Below, piece after piece: positions 1 to 8,476 of a DNA stretch of 35,013 bases. The notes under the pieces were generated by a model. It saw only the letters and a program-made list of their open reading frames with translations. It ran no database searches and had not been told where the DNA came from. The stretch comes from LW23 sp041287705 (GTDB lineage Bacteria; Verrucomicrobiota; Verrucomicrobiia; Methylacidiphilales; UBA1321): NCBI GenBank assembly GCA_041287705.1, contig JBGGNE010000043.1, positions 1-35,013 of the forward strand. Direction: 5' to 3'. Made by a program: the position numbers and the translations under genes. Positions within the stretch are counted from its first letter, which is position 1. Every line of letters begins with the position of its first letter.

Positions 1-1
1 G

Positions 2-448
2 GAGCTTATCGCCTGCGCACGGGAACTCGGGTCGGATGAAGTTCTGGAGGCGCTTCCCCTGCAGTATCTTACGGATGTAGGGCCGCTGGGCGTACACCTC
101 AGCCTGGGCCAGCGCCAGCTTGTCTGCCTTGTCCGCGCTTATGTGGCGAATCCTGCGGTTCTTGTGCTGGACGAAGCGACCTCAGCAGTCGACGTACAGA
201 CAGAACGACGTATTCAGCGCGCCCTGCGGCGACTTTGTCATGGACGCACCGCCATCATTATCGCGCACCGTCTGGCGACAATTCGCGATGCGGACCGGAT
301 TGCTGTTATTCGGTCGGGGCGCGTGGTGGAAACCGGAAAGCATGCAGACCTCATCGGTGCCGATGGCCCATATGCCGCTTTGTATCAGGCATACATACGG
401 AACACCGCCGGAACGCCAGAGGCTGAGCGACAGATCGCATTGCTGTAA
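2..448 (+). CDS. ABC exporter ATP-binding domain, C-terminal part (cut by window start)
   Basis: This is the last 148 or so residues of an ABC ATPase; the reading frame is open from base 2, so the gene begins outside the window. The signature motif appears as LSLGQRQ (codons near 95-115), followed by Walker B VLVLDEATSAVD and the switch histidine in IIIAHRLATIRDAD. The sequence after Walker B (ATSAVD..TERRIQ.AL) and the ending VVETGKHADLI are typical of ABCB/MsbA-type exporters, in which the ATPase is normally fused behind a six-helix membrane domain; that part is not visible. The substrate cannot be told. LSLGQ replaces the usual LSGGQ, a common variation in this family. The next gene on the strand follows after 90 bp and appears unrelated. 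Confidence 0.9.
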   Translation, partial: ELIACARELGSDEVLEALPLQYLTDVGPLGVHLSLGQRQLVCLVRAYVANPAVLVLDEATSAVDVQTERRIQRALRRLCHGRTAIIIAHRLATIRDADRIAVIRSGRVVETGKHADLIGADGPYAALYQAYIRNTAGTPEAERQIALL

Positions 449-538
449 AGTAGCGGTTGGCGACACAAAACGATCGCTTTTCGCGCGTTGATTCTGTTAT
501 ATGCAGGACAACTCCGTTTCCCTTCGGACGTCTTTTCT

Positions 539-1960
539 ATGAATCTGATGAATCGCTCCTGCCGCGTTCTGATCGCGTCTCTCGCGCTTTGCCTGCCCTT
601 TGTGGGCACCATGCCGGCCAAAGACGCAGCTCCCGCCACCGTGATAACCGCTACGCCCGATCGTGCTGAGGCGATATATGGTAAAGGCGATAAAATAACG
701 TGGACCGTAGATGTAGCCACGGGTGACAGAACCAGGCTGACGGCGGTTAACTACATCATTGAGCGCGACGGAATGGGCGAGTACGGCAAAGGCACCCTTG
801 ATCTCTCCAAAGGTCCGCAGGAAGTCAGCACCACGTTTGACCAGCCTTGCGTTCTCACTCTCGTGACGGTTCCGGATGGAAACAATAATGCGGAACTGGG
901 CAAGAACAAGCTGAGCATAGGCGGTGCGCTGGTGGCTCCCAAAGAGATCGGGCCTTCCCTGCCCGCTCCTGCGGATTTCGATGAATTCTGGCAGGCCAAA
1001 CTGAAGGATCTGGCCGCCGTGCCGGCAAATCCGGTCGTGCAGCCTGTAGAAGCCGCCAGGCTGGAAGGTCTGAAAGGCGCGGAGACTCTGGATTTCTACA
1101 AAGTAACTCTGGATAACATCAATGGCACCAAGGTCCAGGGCCAGTTGGCGCGCCCTAAGAAAGGCGAGAAGTTTCCGGCTCTGCTTATTCTGCAATATGC
1201 GGGTGTATACCCGCTGGACAAAGGCAAGGTAGTAGGGCAGGCCGCCTCAGGCTGGCTGGTCTTTAACATTCAGGCGCACGATATTCCCATCGATGAGCCC
1301 AAAGAGTACTACACGGAAAAGGGCAACGGCGACCTCAAAGGCTATATCTTCAAGGGCAATGAAAGCCGGGATACCAGCTACTTCCTGCGCATGTACCTGG
1401 GTTGTGTACGAGCGGCGGAATACCTGACTTCGCGTCCCGACTGGAACGGCCAGGTGCTTGTTGTCACAGGTGATTCCCAGGGCGGCATGCAGTCGTTCGC
1501 CACCGCGGCGCTTTATCCCAAAGTAACAGGTCTTATGACACTGGTTCCGGCGGGCAGCGACTTCAGAGCTCCCATGGCCACGCCGCCGCGCGCGTTCAGT
1601 TACCCGTACTGGCTGGCTCCCTGGGCACCCAAGGATCACGATATTGAAAAAGTGAAGGTAGCGGCGGGCTATTTTGACGGCATGAACTTTGCCGCACGAG
1701 TCAAAGTGCCCTGCCTCATCGCCGTGGGTCTTATCGATGAAACATCGCGCCCGACAGGCGTAACGGCGACATACAATGCCGTTAAGGCTACCAAGGAACT
1801 CGTGGTCATGCCAGGTTCCGATCACCATGGCCGCCTGAAAAGCCAGGCGATCTACTGGAACCGTTACAACGCATGGAAGAAGGCGTTTGAAACCGGCGGA
1901 AAACCGCCCGCACCGGAATCCGGCTTTACCGGTCCAGGTCCCAAAGCGGAAACCAAATAA
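539..1960 (+). CDS. Secreted acetylxylan esterase / cephalosporin-C deacetylase-like alpha/beta hydrolase
   Basis: A 473-residue alpha/beta hydrolase of the AXE1 (acetyl xylan esterase, carbohydrate esterase family 7-like) type, expected to remove acetyl groups from plant polysaccharides or sugars. The ATG at 539 is preferred over a TTG 51 bp upstream because it gives a clean signal peptide (MNLMNRSC, a hydrophobic core LIASLALCLPFVG, then a small-residue cleavage region), so the product should be exported. Residues about 30-140 form an extra beta-rich N-terminal region. The nucleophile is Ser313 in GDSQGG, the acid Asp400 in GLIDETSRP, and the base one of the two His at 429/430 in GSDHHG, in the order and spacing expected for AXE1. 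The leader before the ATG is pyrimidine-rich with no Shine-Dalgarno. A second esterase follows 47 bp downstream, so the two may be co-transcribed. The exact substrate is uncertain. Confidence 0.88.
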   Translation: MNLMNRSCRVLIASLALCLPFVGTMPAKDAAPATVITATPDRAEAIYGKGDKITWTVDVATGDRTRLTAVNYIIERDGMGEYGKGTLDLSKGPQEVSTTFDQPCVLTLVTVPDGNNNAELGKNKLSIGGALVAPKEIGPSLPAPADFDEFWQAKLKDLAAVPANPVVQPVEAARLEGLKGAETLDFYKVTLDNINGTKVQGQLARPKKGEKFPALLILQYAGVYPLDKGKVVGQAASGWLVFNIQAHDIPIDEPKEYYTEKGNGDLKGYIFKGNESRDTSYFLRMYLGCVRAAEYLTSRPDWNGQVLVVTGDSQGGMQSFATAALYPKVTGLMTLVPAGSDFRAPMATPPRAFSYPYWLAPWAPKDHDIEKVKVAAGYFDGMNFAARVKVPCLIAVGLIDETSRPTGVTATYNAVKATKELVVMPGSDHHGRLKSQAIYWNRYNAWKKAFETGGKPPAPESGFTGPGPKAETK

Positions 1961-2007
1961 GAGTGAGCGCTCTACTGCTGATATCGTAGGATTAGTCGCC
2001 GCCCTTC

Positions 2008-2955
2008 ATGTGTATGTCTCTACAAAAATCTGCTTATGCTATCCTGTTTGCCTTCATCATTGCTATGAGTTCACAGCCCGATGCCTTGTTTGCGGAGGAA
2101 GCCACAAAAATGAATACGGCCAGTGAAGCCGAGCATATCGTATTGTGGCCGGATCAGGCTCCTACGGGAGACGGCAAGTTTGAGAAAAGCGACGCATCGA
2201 TAGCGGTATATCATCCGGCCAATCCTAACGGTACGGCCATGATAATATGCCCCGGCGGCGGCTATGCCACTCAGGTTATGGGCGCTGAAGGCACGGGCAT
2301 CGCAAAGTGGCTTGGCGAGCATGGCATCACAGGTGTGGTGTTGAAGTATCGCCTGCCGAAGCATCGCGCCTACGTTCCTTTGCTGGATGTGCAGCAGGCG
2401 ATCCGTCTCACGCGCGGCCATGCCCAGGAGTGGAAACTGAACGCGCAACGCATTGGGGTCATCGGCTTTTCCGCGGGTGGCCATCTGGCGTCCAGCGCGG
2501 GAGTTCACTACGCTTTCGCTCCCGGAGACACCGCAGGCAAAGGAGACAAAAGGAAGGGGCTGGATGCGCGCCCAGACTTTATGATTCTCATCTATCCGGT
2601 GATTGGGATGGGCGGAAAGCTGAATCACCAGGGTTCACGCAACAACCTCCTTGGCCCCGATGCGTCGGACGAACTCGCCGGCTTTTTCTCCAACCAGGAT
2701 CAGGTCACAAGCGAAACACCACCCGCATTCATGGCCCATGCTGTGGACGATAAGGTCGTTTCCTCCGAGCACAGCAAAGCTTTTACGGATGCGCTTCAGG
2801 CTAAAGGTGTTAAGGCAAAATATCTGGAGCTGCCCAATGGCGGCCATGGTCTCAGTGGCTACAAAGGACCATCATGGGAAGCATGGAAATCAGGCTCTCT
2901 GGAATGGCTGTCTGAACTGGGCTTCCTGCCCACAGCCCCTGCGCCGAAACCCTGA
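2008..2955 (+). CDS. Secreted alpha/beta hydrolase, acetyl esterase/lipase-like
   Basis: A 315-residue esterase of the BD-FAE/acetyl-esterase-like alpha/beta hydrolase type often found beside xylan- and pectin-degrading genes. An N-terminal signal peptide is visible (SAYAILFAFIIAMSS, then a likely cleavage near LFA-EEA). The oxyanion-hole glycines are in ICPGGGY, the nucleophile is Ser155 in GFSAGG, the acid is Asp247 or 248 in AVDDKVV, and the base is His280 in NGGHGLSG, which completes a triad. The ATG at 2008 and a second ATG at 2014 are both possible; neither has a Shine-Dalgarno. It follows an AXE1-type esterase by 47 bp on the same strand, consistent with a small polysaccharide-deacetylation unit. 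The fold and triad are secure; the natural ester is not. Confidence 0.87.
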   Translation: MCMSLQKSAYAILFAFIIAMSSQPDALFAEEATKMNTASEAEHIVLWPDQAPTGDGKFEKSDASIAVYHPANPNGTAMIICPGGGYATQVMGAEGTGIAKWLGEHGITGVVLKYRLPKHRAYVPLLDVQQAIRLTRGHAQEWKLNAQRIGVIGFSAGGHLASSAGVHYAFAPGDTAGKGDKRKGLDARPDFMILIYPVIGMGGKLNHQGSRNNLLGPDASDELAGFFSNQDQVTSETPPAFMAHAVDDKVVSSEHSKAFTDALQAKGVKAKYLELPNGGHGLSGYKGPSWEAWKSGSLEWLSELGFLPTAPAPKP

Positions 2956-3021
2956 TGGATTTCTGCCCTTTCCCCGTATCGTGCGCTTTGTTGGTCTGAT
3001 CAATTTGACTTTCCACCTCAG

Positions 3022-3050
3022 GTCATATGTGATATAACGTAACATATGAC
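3022..3050. promoter_or_regulatory. Perfect inverted repeat over the antitoxin start codon (putative autoregulatory operator)
   Basis: GTCATATGT (3022-3030) and ACATATGAC (3042-3050) are perfect reverse complements separated by 11 bp. The right arm contains the ATG of the antitoxin gene at 3046. Many VapB-type antitoxins bind such repeats with their toxin partner and repress their own operon; that role here is inferred from position. Confidence 0.6.
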
Positions 3051-3258
3051 ACTGCTGGAAATTGAGGCCGCCATTTCCTCTCTGACCGCACCTGAGCTGG
3101 ATGAACTGGAAAAGTTTATTCAGACGACGAGAGAGCAGAAGGCGGAAAAAATCACCTGGCCGGACTTTGCCGCGCGTCGGAACCGCATCTTCCCTGACGG
3201 TCCGCCGCCTGGAAAACCGCTTTCAGAAATCATAAGCGAAGGTCGCGGAGAATATTGA
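3046..3258 (+). CDS. Putative antitoxin of a VapBC-like module
   Basis: A 70-residue acidic/basic protein placed one base ahead of a PIN-domain toxin, the usual antitoxin position. Residues about 1-35 are predicted helical (MTLLEIEAAISSLTAPELDE, then LEKFIQTTREQKAEK), and the C-terminal half is Pro/Gly-rich and probably disordered until it binds the toxin. I do not recognise a specific antitoxin family; no clear ribbon-helix-helix or AbrB signature is visible. The assignment rests on size, gene order and the inverted repeat that overlaps its start codon. No Shine-Dalgarno precedes the ATG. Confidence 0.7.
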   Translation: MTLLEIEAAISSLTAPELDELEKFIQTTREQKAEKITWPDFAARRNRIFPDGPPPGKPLSEIISEGRGEY

Positions 3259-3259
3259 G

Positions 3260-3712
3260 ATGCCCTCAGCGAACACTGGCATCTATTTTGACAGCGGAAT
3301 ACTCGTGAAGCTCTACGTGGGTGAATCGAATTCACAAGTGGCCGATGCAATGGTGCTGGGCCTGAGTGATTCGATACCGCTTACTCATTTGCTGGAGCTC
3401 GAAATCCGCAATGCGCTGCGCCTCAAATGTGCTCGAGGCGAACTGACGCTGGCGGGCATGAATTCCGCACTTGCGGATTTCCAGTCCGATATCGACATTG
3501 GCCGTTATCATCGGCCGGCCTATCGACTGGAAAACATATTTCGCCGCGCCGAAGTCCTTTCGCGGCATCACGCGGTGCGATCCAAATGCCGCAGCCTTGA
3601 TGTCCTGCATGTCGCGGCTGCATTAGAGATCCAGTGCCAGGAGTTCGCGTCGTTTGACGAACGTCAACGGACGGTGGCGGGAGAAGCCGGGCTGATTATA
3701 TTGCCGCGTTAA
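3260..3712 (+). CDS. vapC: PIN-domain ribonuclease toxin, VapC-like
   Basis: A 150-residue PIN-domain protein, the normal VapC length. The acidic residues expected to bind Mg2+ are present: Asp11 in IYFDSGILVKLY, Glu46 or Glu48 in LLELEIRNAL, Asp114 in RSLDVLHVAAAL and Asp133 in FASFDERQ. VapC toxins cleave tRNA or rRNA and are held inactive by the antitoxin encoded just upstream. A GGAG at a workable distance precedes the ATG, one of few possible Shine-Dalgarno sites seen here. The gene converges on the M50-type gene, and the two share the bases TTAA at 3709-3712 for their stop codons, leaving no room for a terminator between them. Confidence 0.88.
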   Translation: MPSANTGIYFDSGILVKLYVGESNSQVADAMVLGLSDSIPLTHLLELEIRNALRLKCARGELTLAGMNSALADFQSDIDIGRYHRPAYRLENIFRRAEVLSRHHAVRSKCRSLDVLHVAAALEIQCQEFASFDERQRTVAGEAGLIILPR

Positions 3713-5961
3713 CTCTGGTCTGCCTCATGTTTGGCACGGTGGAAGAGCCATTTTACGGCGCCTTCAGTCCAGGCGTAAGCCTGCTTCCAGAGCGGGATCG
3801 GAGCGCCGGTGCGGAAACGGGTGCGCGCCACCTCGCCACTGCGGATATCAGTCGGAGGAGTACCTGCAAAGTGGGCAACCGCCTCAAATGTGGGGGCCAC
3901 GAGTTCGTATCCGCTGTACGGATTCTTATCGTCTTTCTGATGCGAAGAATCCTGCTTGCGGCGAGCAACGGACAGAGGACCGCCTGCCAGCGTGGTGATT
4001 TCCGGATACACAACGTCGCGATTACCGCGTGAAGTAACGCGATCCAGAATAGCTTCTGTTTCGACGCGGCCAGGCAGCAGAACCTCTATCCTTTCGCCAA
4101 TATGGGCGCGAAACGCGTCAACGGCATGCTCGGGAATCGAAAGCTTGAGTTCATTGGCCGGCAGCACGCCCATGCGCAGAACTTCGTCGCCGGGTTGCAG
4201 AAAGGTGCCCACGCGTTGAGGAAGTTTCCACACCAGCACAGTGCCATCACTGGGAGCAATGATATTGAGCGAAGCCAGCCGTTTGGCCTTCTCGGCATAT
4301 TGCTTCCGCATGCCATCAAGAGAGGCCTGCTCAGCCTGGAAGGAGGGAAGATCGAGTTCCCCTGTCTGCGTCTCTTTTTCACCCATCGCCATTGAGGTCT
4401 TGGCTTCCTGATACTTGAGCTTCAGAGCCAGAACTTCGACGTCTTTGGTTTCCTCAAGATTGCGGACTTCGACGAGCAGTTGGCCTTGCTTCACGCTGTC
4501 GCCTTCCTTCACCAGAACTCGATTGATAAAGCCGGGGCATTCGGCACGAAGCACCACCATGTCTTTCACCTGCACCACTGCCGGGGAAGTCACTGTCGGG
4601 TAAATGGGAATGTAACATACTACCGCCACTACCGCCGCAAAGAGGGCCAGGCGAAAGATTAACCGCATACGAGAAGCTGCACCCACACCCTCCCCCGTGG
4701 CAAGCGTGTTTATAAAGCTGTACAGACCCGGCACCACCCAAAGCACCCCGCAGAAAATACCCAGGATAAGACCGCCGCCCTTCCACATGGTGGAGGCCGC
4801 GATGATCAGCACTCCCATGGTGACCACACGCCAGACCAGCGAGGCAACCCCATAGCTGAAGAGCGTCGCGCGCTCCCATAGCGGAACCCCGGTCTGTTCC
4901 TGCACTTCCTTGCCTACCAGGTAGCGATTGCAAAACCGCATCAGGGAGAGCTGGGCACGCTGGTACAGATTGGGCATCCCCAGGTAATCCGAAAGGAGGT
5001 AGTAGCCATCAAACCGCATAAGTGGGTTGATATTGAACAAAAGCGTCGTGGATCCCGCGATGATCATCAGCTTGTACGCTATCGTATTCCAGTAACCTTC
5101 GGCACTGTAGCTCCAGTAAATTGCGGCTGCTGACGCAATGAAAAGCTCTACCCAAAGCCCCCCGAAGCTGACATGCATGCGCTGCCATTTGCTTGGCAAT
5201 GCCCAGCTGGACGTGGCATCAACGTAGGTGATGGGCATGAAGAGAATCAGCGTAACTCCCGCCTCGCGCACACGGCAGCCGTAGTATTTGCATACCATGC
5301 CGTGGCCCAGCTCATGCACAACCTTGAGCCCCGCCCAGATAATCAACATGACCACGGCGTCGGTGGCGGAAAAGATGCCACCCGCCATATCGCTGAAGCG
5401 CCGCCAGTCGTATATCACAAGACCAATTGCCACCACCACCACTACCACCCACAGGAGCCATATGATCGGATGGCAAAGCCAGCCCGCCACACGATGCAAT
5501 CCCGTGAAGAAGGCGTCCGGGCTTCCCACCGGCATCTTCAGGAACATGAAGTTGACAAGCTCCATCGCGCGTTTCTGATGCTGCTTATCCTGATGCTCCG
5601 CGGCGATTTCGTTGCTGGTCGCATCGAAATCCACCAGATGATTGTCCACGAGCCATTGAGTCAGGGACAGCGCCTCGTTTTCCGTTATCGCCTCCGGACC
5701 AGCCGCCAGAGATGCCCTTGCAAATGCTTCGGAAAGCGTGCGGCGACCATCCAGGTAGGTGAGAAAGAGGTATTCAGGCAATCCCACCCGATGGAACTTG
5801 GAGTGCAGGGCGTCTTCGATCAACGCATAGCGGCCGCCGGTATACTCCTGAAAAGTGAAGCGCAGACCACGCCGCAGGCGCGGCTTTGTGGCGCGCAGCT
5901 CCCGCACGGTGGAGTCGAGCCCGGGAGTATGCAGAGGGGCGTCGAGAAGAGCGGTATTCAT
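3709..5961 (-). CDS. Polytopic M50-type metalloprotease with N-terminal PqqD/RRE-like region and C-terminal HlyD-like domain
   Basis: A 750-residue membrane protein of the putative peptide zinc metalloprotease family (site-2-protease-like, related to bacteriocin-exporter partners). Residues about 25-112 (LRFTFQEYTGGRYALIED, then a winged-helix-like run ending DNHLVDF) resemble a PqqD/RiPP-recognition-element fold. The zinc motif is HELGH at 216-220 in a membrane helix, and the second metal-ligand motif is NPLMRFDGYY (Asp318). Six or more hydrophobic segments lie between about 160 and 455. Residues about 460-505 form a biotinyl-lipoyl/HlyD barrel half (AECPGFINRVLVKEGDSV), followed by a coiled-coil hairpin and a second barrel half. 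It starts 3 bp after the stop of the upstream adaptor gene, so the two are surely co-translated. It could be an export component rather than an active protease. Confidence 0.85.
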   Translation of the reverse strand: MNTALLDAPLHTPGLDSTVRELRATKPRLRRGLRFTFQEYTGGRYALIEDALHSKFHRVGLPEYLFLTYLDGRRTLSEAFARASLAAGPEAITENEALSLTQWLVDNHLVDFDATSNEIAAEHQDKQHQKRAMELVNFMFLKMPVGSPDAFFTGLHRVAGWLCHPIIWLLWVVVVVVAIGLVIYDWRRFSDMAGGIFSATDAVVMLIIWAGLKVVHELGHGMVCKYYGCRVREAGVTLILFMPITYVDATSSWALPSKWQRMHVSFGGLWVELFIASAAAIYWSYSAEGYWNTIAYKLMIIAGSTTLLFNINPLMRFDGYYLLSDYLGMPNLYQRAQLSLMRFCNRYLVGKEVQEQTGVPLWERATLFSYGVASLVWRVVTMGVLIIAASTMWKGGGLILGIFCGVLWVVPGLYSFINTLATGEGVGAASRMRLIFRLALFAAVVAVVCYIPIYPTVTSPAVVQVKDMVVLRAECPGFINRVLVKEGDSVKQGQLLVEVRNLEETKDVEVLALKLKYQEAKTSMAMGEKETQTGELDLPSFQAEQASLDGMRKQYAEKAKRLASLNIIAPSDGTVLVWKLPQRVGTFLQPGDEVLRMGVLPANELKLSIPEHAVDAFRAHIGERIEVLLPGRVETEAILDRVTSRGNRDVVYPEITTLAGGPLSVARRKQDSSHQKDDKNPYSGYELVAPTFEAVAHFAGTPPTDIRSGEVARTRFRTGAPIPLWKQAYAWTEGAVKWLFHRAKHEADQS

Positions 5962-5964
5962 GGT

Positions 5965-8031
5965 CTACCAGAAGAACGTCAGCCGAATGTAATCCCACGC
6001 CTTGTGGGTAAGCTGCCACCAGAGCGGCTGCGGTGCGCCCTCCAGAACGGCCCAGCCTTTCATACCGGGTCGCAGTTTCTTGCTTATTTCGCCTTCCGGC
6101 AGATTGGCTTCGGACACAAAAACATGTTCGCCATCACGTACTTCCGCCTGTGGATTTACTTTATGAAGCTTCAGCGTCCAGGTATCGCCAGGAAAAGCCT
6201 CCAGCCGCGCCGTGATCGGCATGTCGTGCGAGGTATAGGGAATATCCGAGTCAGGGATATCCAGCTCCAGAACAAGCTTGTCCAGCGGCGCAACCTCAAA
6301 CATGACTTGTCCTTTCGACAGCGGCACACCCTCGGCGCGCTTCAGATCACCCGCCAGCACGACGCCCGCAACAGGAGACTTCAGCTCCAGGTTCGCGATT
6401 TTGTACTGGGTAACGCTGAGATCCACCTTGTGCTGCTCTGCTTCCAGGCCGGCCATAACCGCTGCCGCATGGGTCGCTTCCCGGTCCGCCATATTTTTAT
6501 CACGCAAGGTCAGCGAGCGATCACGTGCAGCAATGCTTTCCGCTTCCTTCCAGCGCAGTTCCTTGTCATCCATCACAGCCAGTACGTCACCAGCCTGAAC
6601 CAGATCACCAGGCTCTACCCTGGCTTCCTTCAATCGGCCCTCGAAGGGCGCTGCGACGACTCGCTTTAGCTCCGGCTGAACGCGACAGGAAACCCACATG
6701 TAGTGAGGGAAAGGTGTGGCAAGCAGGATGGCCAGACCGCCCAGCAGCAGAACAATCAGCAGTCGAAGGACGCGACCGGCATTCTCCCACGCACGTCCTA
6801 TCCAGCGCAGCGGCGCTACGGGATCCGCCTTCTTCAGCAATATCAGCTGCGATTCCAGATAAGGTTGTGCAGCTACCAAAAATTGTCGGGCCTGATCGTT
6901 GTAGCCCTGCGGCTTCTCCCAGGCGAACAGGAAGACGGCCAGTGGCTCGCCTTTCTCCACCTCTTCCGTCGGCTCGGAAGCGTCTGCTTCGGGACGCCGA
7001 TAGAGAGGAATACTGACCACCGTTGCCCAGTCCAGCGCACGCAGCAGTTCCTGATGCGCCACTTCACCCAGACCTTTGGATGATACGCCATCAACGGCGG
7101 ACAGATGCCGCACAATAGATTCGCCGCGAGCAAGTGACTCGCGCATAGCGCCCTGCAGCAGTGATGCTGAGGCGCCCAGTTTATCGAAATTTCCCGCGCC
7201 GGAAATCGAAGCGACTTTGACACGGCGAGTCGATTTGGCCACGCCAACAGCCACCAGAGCGCAGCCCAGGTGCGTGCGCAGCCGATCAGCCAGAACGTTC
7301 AGGGCCAGATAAAAGCCGTCTGCCTTTGCCGCCAGAGCGCCAAGTTCCACCAGTGCGGCGGCCTGTTTTAAAGCCCAGTCCGCACGTACTTTTTCCTCGC
7401 CTTCACCCAGCACCGAATGGATAAAGCCGGTGGAGGTCTGCAGGATGATAAGGAAGGGCTCAAGCTGACTGGTGCGAGTCGCGTTGAGCAGCAGGCAGAC
7501 AAAATACGGACTCTTGCCGGGCCGGCTGATGGGCGACGCCACCAGATAAAGACCGGGCATTGACTGCAGTTCCTTCACCACAGCGTTGGGTGATTCCCGT
7601 CCGTCAGTATAGGGTTGCAGAGCGCCATTGGCATTCGTGGCGGCCACGGATATGGAAACGGACGCGGCAGGTCCGGGAGTCGGCGTGGAAGACGGCGAGA
7701 CGTAGCGCATCATCTCGGCAATCGCCTCCTGGGTGGGAGGGGATGAATCCTTCCAGATGCGGCCAAGCAACCGGGAATTTTCCGGCGCGTTGGGATCGAT
7801 CAGGTACGAGGAGTGCGCGCTGGTAAGTTCAGTAAGATAAATCAGCAGTTCGCGGATGCGGACCAGCACTTCATCGCGGGAGCGGGAGATGCGGACAAGC
7901 TGGGGCTCTATACGCAGTATATTGAGCGGCTCCGGCTCCTGCGTGGCGGGTGACGCGTTGTCAGGGTCGGGCGCGGCGGAACCGGGGCCGATCGACTTTT
8001 TGAGCTCCGTGTTAGGCGGCGAAGTGGGCAT
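5965..8031 (-). CDS. HlyD-family membrane adaptor with a cytoplasmic GAF-like domain
   Basis: A 688-residue protein. Residues 1-50 are Pro/Ala-rich and probably disordered. Residues about 50-210 are an unassigned soluble region, and about 225-395 look like a GAF domain (FYLALNVLADRLRTHLG onward). One membrane helix lies at about 421-445 (LRLLIVLLLGGLAILLATP). After it comes a periplasmic-adaptor core: lipoyl half-motif (PFEGRLKEARVEPGDLVQAG, 462-481), a helical hairpin (about 495-540), the second half-motif (LKSPVAGVVLAGDLK, 550-564) and a beta-barrel. The protein would therefore link a cytoplasmic sensor-like domain to a periplasmic adaptor. It sits 3 bp upstream of the M50-type gene, which carries a matching HlyD-like tail, suggesting a two-part export complex. 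The ligand of the GAF-like domain is unknown. Confidence 0.85.
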   Translation of the reverse strand: MPTSPPNTELKKSIGPGSAAPDPDNASPATQEPEPLNILRIEPQLVRISRSRDEVLVRIRELLIYLTELTSAHSSYLIDPNAPENSRLLGRIWKDSSPPTQEAIAEMMRYVSPSSTPTPGPAASVSISVAATNANGALQPYTDGRESPNAVVKELQSMPGLYLVASPISRPGKSPYFVCLLLNATRTSQLEPFLIILQTSTGFIHSVLGEGEEKVRADWALKQAAALVELGALAAKADGFYLALNVLADRLRTHLGCALVAVGVAKSTRRVKVASISGAGNFDKLGASASLLQGAMRESLARGESIVRHLSAVDGVSSKGLGEVAHQELLRALDWATVVSIPLYRRPEADASEPTEEVEKGEPLAVFLFAWEKPQGYNDQARQFLVAAQPYLESQLILLKKADPVAPLRWIGRAWENAGRVLRLLIVLLLGGLAILLATPFPHYMWVSCRVQPELKRVVAAPFEGRLKEARVEPGDLVQAGDVLAVMDDKELRWKEAESIAARDRSLTLRDKNMADREATHAAAVMAGLEAEQHKVDLSVTQYKIANLELKSPVAGVVLAGDLKRAEGVPLSKGQVMFEVAPLDKLVLELDIPDSDIPYTSHDMPITARLEAFPGDTWTLKLHKVNPQAEVRDGEHVFVSEANLPEGEISKKLRPGMKGWAVLEGAPQPLWWQLTHKAWDYIRLTFFW

Positions 8032-8152
8032 ACATCCTTATCTTATACTTGCATCTCACAATCCCGACAGACAAAGCCCGCTGCCAGAGAAAATATATCC
8101 CTGGAAACGGGCAATGGGAACAGAGAATTAAATGGACACGTTCGCTTCAGCT

Positions 8153-8476
8153 TTACAGACGCGGCAGGGTGGCCGAGGGGCCGGAGCCGGGAGAAGAGGA
8201 AGCACGATGAGTGGCCGTAGTGCGTGACAGCGACTGATCCAGAGCCTGGAGGAAGCGACGCGCCGCGGCGGGGGTCATCGCGATGCGGGTATGCACAGAG
8301 AGAACGCCTTCGGAGGAGTTGGGATCGCGCAGAACACCAGAGGAGAAGTCGAGAAACACTTCTTCGGCTGAGGCATTGATAATCACCTGGCTCGCGTATT
8401 TCGCAGAGAGGTCATCGTACTTGACTTTTAGCTGAACCTGATTATTGGCCGCAGCTTTGTTTTTTCCATCGTCCAT
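8153..8476 (-). CDS. DUF3467-like protein
   Basis: A 107-residue soluble protein. The core YASQVIINASAEEVFLDF, then an HTRIAMTP motif followed by AARRFLQAL, matches what I know of DUF3467 proteins, small proteins of unknown function found in many phyla. The C-terminal 20 residues are Ser/Pro/Thr-rich. The ATG at 8476 is chosen over a TTG 21 bp upstream because it begins just before the conserved part. It lies 121 bp upstream of the adaptor gene on the same strand and could be part of the export operon, but the spacing also allows a separate promoter. No function is proposed. Confidence 0.75.
   Translation of the reverse strand: MDDGKNKAAANNQVQLKVKYDDLSAKYASQVIINASAEEVFLDFSSGVLRDPNSSEGVLSVHTRIAMTPAAARRFLQALDQSLSRTTATHRASSSPGSGPSATLPRL

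Noticed and set aside
5173..6669. A 498-codon open frame on the plus strand
   Set aside because: It lies wholly antisense to the M50-type and adaptor genes, which have clear motifs and membrane segments; its own translation is His/Arg/Gln-rich with no recognisable domain.
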